The notes under the pieces were generated by a model. The model saw nothing but the letters and a program-made list of their open reading frames with translations. It ran no database searches and was not told the origin of the DNA. A DNA stretch of 64,000 nt from JAVVPL01 sp036655775 (lineage in GTDB: Bacteria; Bacteroidota; Bacteroidia; Bacteroidales; P3), in the NCBI GenBank assembly GCA_036655775.1, contig JAVVPL010000002.1, positions 12,942 through 76,941 on the forward strand, given 5' to 3'. A program made the translations under genes and the position numbers. Positions 46,575 through 54,681 of the stretch are shown one piece after another (position 1 is the first letter of the stretch; every line of letters begins with the position of its first letter).

Positions 46575-47882
46575 ATGAGAAACATAGTCGCTATTGTAGG
46601 CCGCCCCAATGTAGGAAAATCAACCCTATTTAATCGTCTCACCGAAAGTAGAGATGCCATTGTAGATGAAATTAGTGGGATTACACGAGATCGCAATTAC
46701 GGAACAAGTGATTGGAACGGCAAAGAATTTTCAGTTATAGATACAGGCGGATATTTGATGGATGATGAAGATTCTTTCAATGAAGAAATTCGCAAACAAG
46801 TAGAATTGGCCATTGATGAGGCGGATGTAATTATTTTTATGGTTGATGTCAAAGATGGAATTACCGCCATGGATGAAGATGTGGCCACACTGCTACGTCC
46901 TTGCACAAAAAATGTGTTGGTGGTTGCCAACAAGGTAGACAATTCCGACCGCGTGTATGATGCCGCCGAATTTTATAGCTTAGGCTTGGGAGAGGTGTAT
47001 ATGATTTCATCGGTGAGCGGAGGGGGTACTGGCGATTTGCTAGATGCCGTGGTAAAGGATATGGAATTACCCATAGAAAACGATTCGGCCGATCTACCTC
47101 GAATTACCGTTATTGGACGTCCCAATGTAGGGAAATCGTCGATTATCAATGCTTTCATGGGACAAGATCGACATATTGTAACGCCTATTGCAGGTACTAC
47201 ACGCGATTCGATTTATACTCGTTATAATTTATTCGGATTCGATTTTTATTTGGTCGATACTGCAGGGATTCGTAAAAAAGGAAAAGTATACGAAAATATT
47301 GAATTTTATTCAGTGATGCGCTCTATTCGTGCCATTGAAAATAGTGATGTTTGTATTTTGATGTTGGATGCTACCGCAGGCATTGAAGCGCAAGACTTAA
47401 ATTTATTTAGCTTATGTCATCGCAACAATAAAGGCATTGTGGTCGTGGTCAACAAATGGGATTTATTGGATAAGGATACGAGTACGATGAAGGAGTATGA
47501 AGAGAATTTACGACAACGCTTACAACCGATCAATGATGTGCCGATTATATTTACTTCGGTCATCAACAAACAACGTATTTTTAAAGTGATGGAAGAGGCA
47601 AAACACGTACACGATAATCGTTCGCGTCATATCTCTACCTCGGAATTGAACAAAACTCTTTTACCCATTGTTAAGGATACCAATCCCCCTCCTATTTATA
47701 AAGGAAAATTGATTAAAATAAAATATATTACGCAATTACCAACCGCGTATCCTTCTTTTGTTTTTTTCTGTAATTTGCCCCAATATATCAAAGATCCTTA
47801 CAAACGATTTGTAGAAAATAAAATGCGCTCTCTTTACGATTATCAAGGCGTTCCATTGAAATTATATTTTCGAGAAAAATAA
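46575..47882 (+). CDS. der: Ribosome biogenesis GTPase Der (EngA)
   Basis: The 435-residue essential double GTPase matures the 50S subunit. The first G domain (1-165) has [12 protein letters not shown] and DTGGYL; the second (about 175-350) has [23 protein letters not shown] and NKWDLL. A C-terminal KH-like domain (355-435) ends in the usual PLKLYFREK. Upstream lies the tRNA terminator, with no clear -7 element of its own. Just past the stop, a 20-bp tandem duplication repeats the last codons. Confidence 0.97.
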   Translation: MRNIVAIVGRPNVGKSTLFNRLTESRDAIVDEISGITRDRNYGTSDWNGKEFSVIDTGGYLMDDEDSFNEEIRKQVELAIDEADVIIFMVDVKDGITAMDEDVATLLRPCTKNVLVVANKVDNSDRVYDAAEFYSLGLGEVYMISSVSGGGTGDLLDAVVKDMELPIENDSADLPRITVIGRPNVGKSSIINAFMGQDRHIVTPIAGTTRDSIYTRYNLFGFDFYLVDTAGIRKKGKVYENIEFYSVMRSIRAIENSDVCILMLDATAGIEAQDLNLFSLCHRNNKGIVVVVNKWDLLDKDTSTMKEYEENLRQRLQPINDVPIIFTSVINKQRIFKVMEEAKHVHDNRSRHISTSELNKTLLPIVKDTNPPPIYKGKLIKIKYITQLPTAYPSFVFFCNLPQYIKDPYKRFVENKMRSLYDYQGVPLKLYFREK

Positions 47883-47932
47883 AATATTTTCGAGAAAATA
47901 AAAATTGGGAAACTAGCAAATAAGCTCTCTTT

Positions 47933-48976
47933 TTATTTGAAACTATCCCAGCCTTGTGCAGTCAAAGGAATAAGTTCGCCATGTTCTGGAATTAAATTGG
48001 CTCCAGCACCAGCGTCGGTGATATGTCCAATAATCTGAATTTCGCTAATTTCTTTTAGTTTTTCGTGTTCGGCAAGTGGAACAGTAAATAGCACTTCATA
48101 ATCTTCGCCCCCACTAAGAGCCGCAAGCGTGGGCAAAATATTAAAAATTTCCAATGCTTTACAGGTTTCGGCATCTATAGGAATTTTGGTTTCATAAATT
48201 TGACAACCCACTTGAGAATCTTTGCAAATATGTAATATTTCCGAAGCCAATCCATCGGAAATATCAATCATTGCATTGGGTTTAATACCTTTTTCTTTGA
48301 GTAATTTTACAATATCCGTGCGTGGTTCGGGTTTGAGTTGGCGTTCCAAAATATATTGAAAATCTTTGAAATCGGGTTGCATTTGCGGATTGGCAAGAAA
48401 GGTTTGTTTTTCGCGTTCCAACAAAAGTAAACCTGCATAAGCAGCACCTAAATCGCCAGAAACACACACCAAATCGTTTTCTTTGGCTCCGCTACGATAG
48501 CAAACCTCTTCTTTGGGTGCTTGCCCTAAAACGGTGATAGAAATCAGTAAACCCGATTGACTTGAAGTAGTGTCTCCACCAATGAGATCGACCCCATAGC
48601 GTTCACAACATAACTGCATTCCACTATATAATTCTTCCATCGACTCTACTGAAAATCGATTTGAAATGGCAAGACCAACTAAAATTTGACGTGGTGTTCC
48701 ATTCATGGCCACCACATCACTCAAATTGACGGCAACGGCTTTATAACCCAAATGTTTTAACGGACAGTAGGTAAGATCAAAATGTACATTTTCAACTAAT
48801 AAATCTTTGGAAATTAACTGAACTTGCCCTTCTGGTACTTCGATCACAGCTGCATCATCGCCTACTCCTTGTATACATTCAGCATTTTTGAGTGGAAAAT
48901 TTTGAGTCAGATGGTCGATAAGTTTGAATTCGCCCAAAGAGCTAATTTCTGTTCGATTCGGAATAGTTTCAATCAT
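47933..48976 (-). CDS. thiL: Thiamine-monophosphate kinase
   Basis: About 347 residues from ATG 48976, giving the normal MIETIPNRTEISSLGEF start; an ATG at 49015 falls at or upstream of the likely promoter. The enzyme makes thiamine diphosphate from the monophosphate. PurM-like fold motifs are VGDDAAVIE, LLVENVHFDL, VNLSDVVAMNGTP, LIGGDTTSS, DISDGLASEILHI and SGGEDYEVLFTV. A -7 element TACTTTTG lies at 49005-49012 on the minus strand. Convergent with der. Confidence 0.95.
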   Translation of the reverse strand: MIETIPNRTEISSLGEFKLIDHLTQNFPLKNAECIQGVGDDAAVIEVPEGQVQLISKDLLVENVHFDLTYCPLKHLGYKAVAVNLSDVVAMNGTPRQILVGLAISNRFSVESMEELYSGMQLCCERYGVDLIGGDTTSSQSGLLISITVLGQAPKEEVCYRSGAKENDLVCVSGDLGAAYAGLLLLEREKQTFLANPQMQPDFKDFQYILERQLKPEPRTDIVKLLKEKGIKPNAMIDISDGLASEILHICKDSQVGCQIYETKIPIDAETCKALEIFNILPTLAALSGGEDYEVLFTVPLAEHEKLKEISEIQIIGHITDAGAGANLIPEHGELIPLTAQGWDSFK

Positions 48977-49004
48977 GATTGTATTTGATTTGGAATTAAA
49001 GATA

Positions 49005-49012
49005 CAAAAGTA
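49005..49012 (-). promoter_or_regulatory. Putative -7 element of the thiL promoter
   Basis: TACTTTTG on the minus strand, 28 nt before the thiL start. No good -33 element is seen at normal spacing. Confidence 0.4.
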
Positions 49013-49049
49013 CAAAAAATTTAGAGATTGAAGGGGTTGCAGAATAAAG

Positions 49050-49130
49050 GAAATTAAAATATTGCAAAAGAAATTAAAATATTACAACAGCAAATCAAAA
49101 TACTGCAAAAAGGAATTGAAATATTGCTGC
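49050..49130. repeat. Four degenerate ~20-bp tandem repeats between thiL and the S4 gene
   Basis: Units at 49050-49069, 49070-49089, 49090-49110 and 49111-49130 follow the pattern GAAATTAAAATATTGCAAAA with increasing divergence. They lie in the divergent promoter region of thiL and the S4 gene. Confidence 0.75.
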
Positions 49131-49149
49131 CTCGTATGATTTTTTTTTG

Positions 49150-49157
49150 TACTTTTG
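49150..49157 (+). promoter_or_regulatory. -7 element directly before the S4-domain gene
   Basis: TACTTTTG ends 7 nt before the ATG at 49165, so transcription should start at, or within a few bases of, the start codon. Confidence 0.55.
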
Positions 49158-49164
49158 CAATACT

Positions 49165-49527
49165 ATGCGCATAGATAAATATCTTTGGTCAATCCGAATT
49201 TTTAAAACCCGTACACAAGCTGGAGAGGCTTGTAGAACAGGGCATGTCCGTATTGGAGAGGATGTGGTAAAGGCATCTCGCGAAATCAAAATTGGGGATA
49301 AAGTCAAAATACACACAAACGGCCTTACTAAAACTATAGAAATTTTGGCGGAAATAAAAACACGTGTAGGTTCTGCAGAGGTTTCAAAATTTGCTTTAGA
49401 TTTAACGCCTCCCGAAGAAATTGAGGCAGCACAACTTCGACGAAATCCAACTTTTGAAAAACGCTTACGCGGTTTGGGTCGACCCACCAAAAAAGATAGA
49501 CGAGAAATTGACGCATTTAAAATATAA
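49165..49527 (+). CDS. S4-domain RNA-binding protein (Hsp15-like)
   Basis: About 120 residues from ATG 49165; the frame extends to 49147 but that part overlaps the -7 element. The S4 domain at residues 1-60 has MRIDKYLWSIRIFKTRTQAG and a GHVRIGEDVVKASREIKIGD core. A basic tail (RLRGLGRPTKKDRREID) is typical of Hsp15-like proteins. In E. coli, Hsp15 rescues stalled 50S subunits with nascent chains after heat shock; the same role here is by homology. It is followed by rdgB with a small promoter gap. Confidence 0.87.
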   Translation: MRIDKYLWSIRIFKTRTQAGEACRTGHVRIGEDVVKASREIKIGDKVKIHTNGLTKTIEILAEIKTRVGSAEVSKFALDLTPPEEIEAAQLRRNPTFEKRLRGLGRPTKKDRREIDAFKI

Positions 49528-49532
49528 ATTTG

Positions 49533-49540
49533 TACCTTTG
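49533..49540 (+). promoter_or_regulatory. Putative -7 element upstream of rdgB
   Basis: TACCTTTG, 20 nt before the rdgB ATG and 5 bp after the S4 stop codon. A TTG (49508-49510) is 22 nt upstream, slightly too far for an ideal promoter. Confidence 0.45.
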
Positions 49541-49560
49541 CACACTAAATTCAGTCTTAC

Positions 49561-50229
49561 ATGCAATCTCTCTATTTCGTTACTCACAATCAGCACAAAG
49601 CCGAAGAAATAGCCGCTATCCTTTGTGATTCTCCAGAAAATATCGCTCACGCAAACTTTCAAATTTTATCTATGGCCGATCTGAATTTTTCGGAGGATAT
49701 TCCCGAAACAGCCTCTACACTAGAAGGAAATGCGCTATTGAAAGCACAATATGTACATGCTCGCTATGCTGTAAATTGCTTTGCCGATGATACAGGATTG
49801 GAAGTAGAAGCTTTAGATGGAGCTCCAGGGGTTTATTCGGCACGATATGCAGGTGAAAATGCCGATTTTGAAAAAAATATTGACAAACTTTTAGAGGCAC
49901 TTAAAAATGAAGACAATCGGAAGGCAAAATTTCGTACGGTCATTGCGCTTATTTTAAATCATCCTACGCATTTGGCAAATAAACAGGGGGAAATACCTCT
50001 GGATAATGCCCCAAAAATTTATTATTTTGAAGGTTGCGTAGAGGGAGAAATTTTAAGGGTTCGACAAGGAAAAGAAGGCTTTGGCTATGATGCTGTATTT
50101 CGCCCCCTAGGCTACACACAAAGTTTTGCCGAACTTTCGATGCAAGAAAAAAATAAAATTAGTCATCGAGGCAAAGCGGTCGCACAATTGCGTGATTTTT
50201 TATATACTCCAACGACCCATGGACACTAG
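49561..50229 (+). CDS. rdgB: Non-canonical purine NTP pyrophosphatase (RdgB/HAM1)
   Basis: The 222-residue house-cleaning enzyme hydrolyses ITP, dITP and XTP to monophosphates, keeping them out of DNA and RNA. Motifs are FVTHNQHKAEEIAAIL (N-terminal strand-helix), EGNALLKA, FADDTGLEVEALDGAPGVYSARYAG, GFGYDAVF and the end ELSMQEKNKISHRGKA. An insertion (about residues 145-165) makes it longer than the usual ~195-200. It overlaps the MATE gene by 11 bp. Confidence 0.95.
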   Translation: MQSLYFVTHNQHKAEEIAAILCDSPENIAHANFQILSMADLNFSEDIPETASTLEGNALLKAQYVHARYAVNCFADDTGLEVEALDGAPGVYSARYAGENADFEKNIDKLLEALKNEDNRKAKFRTVIALILNHPTHLANKQGEIPLDNAPKIYYFEGCVEGEILRVRQGKEGFGYDAVFRPLGYTQSFAELSMQEKNKISHRGKAVAQLRDFLYTPTTHGH

Positions 50230-51562
50230 CAAAAATCCTCACGAACTAGAAACACAAAAAGTAAGTAAACTTCTTTGGAAATATGCGGTACCCGCAGTTT
50301 TGGGAACACTTTCCATGTCGTTGTACAATATTGTGGATCGTATTTTTATTGGTCAAGGCGTGGGGGCATACGCCATTTCTGGCTTAGCACTTACTTTTCC
50401 TATTGTAACTATTATTCAGGCTTTCGGAACCCTTGTGGGAGTAGGAGCTTCGGCACGTATATCCATTGTTTTAGGAATGAAAGATAAGGCATGGGCCGAA
50501 AAAATATTGGGAAATAGTTTGGTTTTAACCCTCTTTTTTTGGTCATTACTTACTATTTTCGGACTTCTTTATTTGGATCCCATTTTACTTGCTTTTGGAG
50601 GTAGCGAAGAAACGCTTCCTTATGCACGTGAGTATTTACGCATTCTTATTCCTGCAAGTATTTTCAATAATTTCTGCTTTAGTTTTTCTAATATCATTCG
50701 GGCTTCGGGCTCGCCTTACAATTCGATGAAGGTGATTTTGATCGGGGTGGTATTAAATGTTATTTTAGATCCCATTTTTATTTTTGGTTTCGATATGGGA
50801 ATACAAGGAGCCGCCTATGCAACCCTTATATCTATGAGTGTGGGAGGTTTTTTTGCACTTCGTCATTTTATGCTTCCAAGCAGTTTATTGCATTTCCGAC
50901 TCTCAGCCATGAAATTGGAACCTAAGATTATTCGGAATATTATTGTGATTGGCATGTCGCCTTTTTTGATGAATCTTGCCGCAAGTATAGTCAATGTGTT
51001 TATGAACCAAGAACTCTTTCAATATGGAGGCGATTTGGCCATTGGGGCATACGGAATTATCAATAGTTATGGTGCATTTTTTGTAATGTTCGTAATTGGG
51101 ATTAGTCAAGGAATGCAACCCATTGTAGGCTATAATTACGGAGCCAAAAAGCTCAAACGGATGAAGGATACTTTGAAATTAGCCATTAAAATTTCGATGG
51201 GTATCACTACTTTTGGAGGAATTGTATGTGTTTTATTTCCAAAATTTTTGGCTATGGTTTTTAGTAGCGATCCCGAACTCAATCGAATTACCGCAGAGGG
51301 TATGCGTTATATCTTTTTAATATTTCCTTTGATTGGATTTCAAATTGCCATTGCAAACTTTTTTCAATCTATTAGCAAAGCATGGCTATCCATCATGATG
51401 AGCCTTTTGAGACAAGTGGTTTTTCTATTACCTTGTCTATATCTTTTCAGCTCTCAATGGGGTTTGTTGGGGGTTTGGATTGCAGCTCCCGTATCCGATT
51501 TTATGTCTGTATGTGTAGCCGCTTATGTATTATGGACACAGAAAAAAGTATTTTATCGATAA
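50219..51562 (+). CDS. MATE-family efflux transporter
   Basis: About 447 residues from ATG 50219; the open frame upstream to 50126 lies within rdgB. Twelve hydrophobic segments fall into two MATE halves, with AVPAVLGTLSMSLYNIVDRI, the FGTLVGVGASARISI loop, and GISQGMQPIVGYNYGAKK in the second half. Cation/drug antiporter at the inner membrane (MepA/NorM-like); the substrate is not predictable. Translation is probably coupled to rdgB. Followed by a bidirectional terminator. Confidence 0.93.
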   Translation: MDTSKNPHELETQKVSKLLWKYAVPAVLGTLSMSLYNIVDRIFIGQGVGAYAISGLALTFPIVTIIQAFGTLVGVGASARISIVLGMKDKAWAEKILGNSLVLTLFFWSLLTIFGLLYLDPILLAFGGSEETLPYAREYLRILIPASIFNNFCFSFSNIIRASGSPYNSMKVILIGVVLNVILDPIFIFGFDMGIQGAAYATLISMSVGGFFALRHFMLPSSLLHFRLSAMKLEPKIIRNIIVIGMSPFLMNLAASIVNVFMNQELFQYGGDLAIGAYGIINSYGAFFVMFVIGISQGMQPIVGYNYGAKKLKRMKDTLKLAIKISMGITTFGGIVCVLFPKFLAMVFSSDPELNRITAEGMRYIFLIFPLIGFQIAIANFFQSISKAWLSIMMSLLRQVVFLLPCLYLFSSQWGLLGVWIAAPVSDFMSVCVAAYVLWTQKKVFYR

Positions 51563-51604
51563 AATCGATCATAGATTCACTAAATACACCTCTAGTATAT
51601 ACAC

Positions 51605-51659
51605 AAAAATACGTCTTACTAATCTACAAATAAATCTGCATCGAGTAAGACGTATTTTT
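51605..51659. terminator. Bidirectional terminator between the MATE and T9SS genes
   Basis: A perfect 15-bp inverted repeat (51605-51619 with 51645-51659: AAAAATACGTCTTAC and its complement) has a 25-nt loop and A/T tracts at both outer ends. It lies between convergent genes. The loop is long for a terminator. Confidence 0.7.
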
Positions 51660-51691
51660 ACTAAATAATCGCTTGAAAATTTGGCTAAACT

Positions 51692-52564
51692 TTATTTTTT
51701 CACAAGAATTTTTGCTGTAAGAGTTTGCCCGCCTTGCATGGCTTTGAGTACATATACTCCATTTTCAAAAGCTTGCATATCAATGGTATTGATTGAACCA
51801 ACTTGATTCAACATTTTACGTCCCATCAAATCGTAGATCGTTACTTCTTGACAAGGATTTTCTAAATGCAAAATAGTTTTGACGGGATTTGGATAGGTGG
51901 CAATAAGCGTTTGTTTGGGAGTTTCTGTTTCAATATCAACCCCAGGATCTCCAATAAAAATATCATCTAGCATAAATATAAATCCATCATCCGCAACATT
52001 TTGTATATAGACATATTTGGCCTCGGCAGGTATTTCGTATTTGTATTTTTTCCATGTAATAGGAGGACTCATAGGCTTCAATGTAAGTGGAATAAAACTA
52101 CTATCCGCGTTATTGGTAGTGGAATAACCTACATGAAATTTTTCTATATTTTGCTCAATAAATCCTTTTGCATAAAATGAAAAAAGAAAGGGTTTGTCAA
52201 AATTTAATTTAGGAGAAATCAAATAATCATTATTGGATCCTTTATTTACAAAAGGACTGGCCAAATATTTTTTTCCACTATGGCTTTTAAATTCAAAAGC
52301 CGAAGACATATCGGGGGTCATTCCCTCAGGTTCAAACACAATATAGGCCATTTTTTCCTCTTGATTAGGAAATTTGACATTGCTAATAGCCCATGTGTAC
52401 TGTTTATCACCATCTATATACGACCAGCGCAATTTGCCTGGCGAATTTATAGTGAAAGCTACATGCGATTCAAAATCTTCGACAATGTTTTCTTGTTGTG
52501 CTGTGAGGCTTACAGGCGCAAACAATAGTGGTAAAAGAGCTAAGGATAAGAAAGTTTTGTTCAT
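51692..52564 (-). CDS. T9SS-exported choice-of-anchor-J protein
   Basis: The 290-residue protein has a signal peptide (KTFLSLALLPLLFAPVSLTAQ). One cleaved-adhesin/MAM-like domain (about 28-210: VEDFESHVAF, NDYLISPKLNF, FIFMLDDIFIG) is followed by a T9SS sorting signal (ATYPNPVKTILHLENP, TIYDLMGRKMLNQ, NGVYVLKAMQGG, KILVKK). Single-domain counterpart of the 850-residue protein at 17195. Surface-exposed or secreted, and no enzyme motif was found. The 289 bp upstream of it holds AT-rich sequence and the promoter of the divergent regulator. Confidence 0.9.
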   Translation of the reverse strand: MNKTFLSLALLPLLFAPVSLTAQQENIVEDFESHVAFTINSPGKLRWSYIDGDKQYTWAISNVKFPNQEEKMAYIVFEPEGMTPDMSSAFEFKSHSGKKYLASPFVNKGSNNDYLISPKLNFDKPFLFSFYAKGFIEQNIEKFHVGYSTTNNADSSFIPLTLKPMSPPITWKKYKYEIPAEAKYVYIQNVADDGFIFMLDDIFIGDPGVDIETETPKQTLIATYPNPVKTILHLENPCQEVTIYDLMGRKMLNQVGSINTIDMQAFENGVYVLKAMQGGQTLTAKILVKK

Positions 52565-52761
52565 TTGTTAATAATTTAAATGAGAATGTATCCTATACAT
52601 TGTGGATGGGAAAAAATAAAACAGTAGGTATACGATAAATTCTAGTTTATTTATATTTTTTAGTTTTTAGTTTAAAGGATAAAGGTAGTCATTTTTTTGC
52701 AAATAAAAAAACCAAAATACGCATAGCTAGAGACAAAATTTAGTAAATCAAAAAAAATACG

Positions 52762-52769
52762 TATATTTG
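52762..52769 (+). promoter_or_regulatory. -7 element of the TPR/HTH regulator
   Basis: TATATTTG on the plus strand, with a weak TTTA at the -33 position. Expected start near 52776. Confidence 0.5.
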
Positions 52770-52853
52770 TAATATATATTGAACAGAAACCTAGCGAATA
52801 TCCAAAGGATGCGCTTGTGCAAAATAGCGATCCCCTTAATACTATTTTTTCAA

Positions 52854-54530
52854 ATGAAATTTATTTATTTACTTTTCTTATCTGCCATTTTATGTTTGCC
52901 CCAGTGTGTGCTTGCCCACACTGATAGTGCTAAATTAATGGAAATTAATCAAGAGATGAAGCGAGCATATAAATTATTTTCAAATGGAAACTATGCAGCC
53001 TCTATTGCTAGTATCGATTCTACCACCCATAAAATAGAAAAATTAATTGCTCAAAATCCAAAAAACCAATGGAAAGAACTCCATACGGAAGCTTTAAGTA
53101 TAGCCGCTCTATCCAAAATTCAATACGATGCACAAGAAGATGCCATCTTGGATTTTAAAAAAGCATTGGATGAATATAAAATAGATACCCTCTCTTTGGC
53201 TGCCGCTCGATGTTATAATAGTCTAGGTAGTCTTTTTGCTTCTCGCAGCTATTTTGAAGATGCAGATATCTATTTCAAAAAAAGTCTTAGAATTTATAAA
53301 AAGCACAAAGATTTGCGGGGGCAGCATATTGTGTATTCAAATATGGGCGGCAATTTATTACTTCAGGGCAAGGCCGAAGAAGCACTGGTTTGTTTTTTAG
53401 AAGTTCAAAAGATTGTGACTCAAGAAAAATATATAGGCGAGGAAAAAGTATATGCCGCTTTCTATTTGGGGGCTGTTTATGCCGCTTTGCGTAAATTTGA
53501 TTTGGCCGAAAAATATTACAACGAAGCACTTAATTTAGTAGATCAAAAAGAATATCAACATCTTAAAACATTTATCACCTTTCAATATGCTTTAAATCTA
53601 TTTGATCAAAAACGCTATACTGAAGCCAAAAAGAATGCGTTTGACGTTTTGGCATTGGCTCGTCAAAAAGGTCTTAAACATCTGCAAATTACTTCCTTAG
53701 ATCTTATTTGGAAAATTTATAGAGGCGAGGGAAATTACAAGGAAGCCAATCAATATTTGTTAAGTTGTTATTCCTTACGTGATTCGGTGTATAGCAAAGA
53801 ACGTGAAGAAAAATTGGTACGTGTAAAAGCAGAATTTGACAGTTATAAAAGTGAGCAAGAAAAGATACAAAAAGAACAGGATTTACTTCTGGCTCAAGAG
53901 ATTGTAAAAAAACGCAACTTTCAAATGGGGTTTTTAGGAATTATTTGTATAGGCTCTTTGGTGCTTCTATTCATATTGTTCAATCGGACTATATTGCAAA
54001 AAAGAACAAATAAAAGTTTGAAAAACACACTTTTAGAAATTAGCGAGGCCGACAAATCCCGTATTGAAATTCTAGAAAAAACTTTTGGACAAGAATTAGA
54101 TACTAAGAATAAAGAACTAACCAGTAATGCTTTGTTGTTTTTGCGCCAAAATAATATTATTTCCAGTATTTACGAACGAACTAAAGCGCTCAAAGTCAAT
54201 CTATCTATGAAAGGAAAAGATAGGGTTTTGGTAATGGAAATTGAAAGTTTATTGAAAGAAATAGCCAATCACCAAGGATGGGAAGAATTTGAAACGTATT
54301 TTGAACAAGTAGATAAAGCTTTTTTTTCACGTTTATTGGTGAAATATCCAAATTTGAATATGAATGAGCAAAGACTCTGTGCATTGTTTAGTTTGAAACT
54401 GACTAGCAAGGAAATAGCTAGTCTAAGCAAGCGTACGGTACGTTCGGTTGCCATGGCAAAACTTCGGTTGAAAAAGAAACTTGATTTAGGTTCTGACGAC
54501 GATTTGTTTGAACATCTTTCAAAAATATAA
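52854..54530 (+). CDS. Membrane-anchored TPR protein with C-terminal LuxR-like helix-turn-helix
   Basis: About 558 residues from ATG 52854, giving a clean signal peptide (FIYLLFLSAILCLPQCVLA); ATG 52809 is an alternative. The periplasmic part (about 30-330) contains repeated TPR-like helix pairs (AAARCYNSLGSLFASRSYFE, YSNMGGNLLLQGKAEEALVC, AAFYLGAVYAALRKFDLAEK). One transmembrane helix lies near 355-377, then a coiled coil, and a C-terminal HTH (about 497-545: NMNEQRLCALFSLKLTSKEI, RTVRSVAMAKLRLKKKL). This is the Bacteroidota TPR/HTH sensor-regulator type, which senses in the periplasm and binds DNA at the membrane. Its ligand is unknown. It sits just upstream of the large T9SS proteins, possible targets. 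Confidence 0.85.
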   Translation: MKFIYLLFLSAILCLPQCVLAHTDSAKLMEINQEMKRAYKLFSNGNYAASIASIDSTTHKIEKLIAQNPKNQWKELHTEALSIAALSKIQYDAQEDAILDFKKALDEYKIDTLSLAAARCYNSLGSLFASRSYFEDADIYFKKSLRIYKKHKDLRGQHIVYSNMGGNLLLQGKAEEALVCFLEVQKIVTQEKYIGEEKVYAAFYLGAVYAALRKFDLAEKYYNEALNLVDQKEYQHLKTFITFQYALNLFDQKRYTEAKKNAFDVLALARQKGLKHLQITSLDLIWKIYRGEGNYKEANQYLLSCYSLRDSVYSKEREEKLVRVKAEFDSYKSEQEKIQKEQDLLLAQEIVKKRNFQMGFLGIICIGSLVLLFILFNRTILQKRTNKSLKNTLLEISEADKSRIEILEKTFGQELDTKNKELTSNALLFLRQNNIISSIYERTKALKVNLSMKGKDRVLVMEIESLLKEIANHQGWEEFETYFEQVDKAFFSRLLVKYPNLNMNEQRLCALFSLKLTSKEIASLSKRTVRSVAMAKLRLKKKLDLGSDDDLFEHLSKI

Positions 54531-54618
54531 AAATCTAGATATAAAAATTTTACGTCGGTTTGTGTGGATTTGTTACCCACTATTTTTGGGATGTTACGCA
54601 AGTGTGCACTGCAAAATT

Positions 54619-54648
54619 TTTGAAACTATATAAAACTTTGTATATTCG
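54619..54648 (+). promoter_or_regulatory. Possible promoter of the large Fn3 T9SS protein
   Basis: TTTG (54619-54622) is followed after 18 nt by TATATTCG (54641-54648), one base off TAnnTTTG. It lies 34 nt before the start codon. Confidence 0.4.
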
Positions 54649-54681
54649 CCCTACAAAACTTAATAAAACTTAAATAAAACA

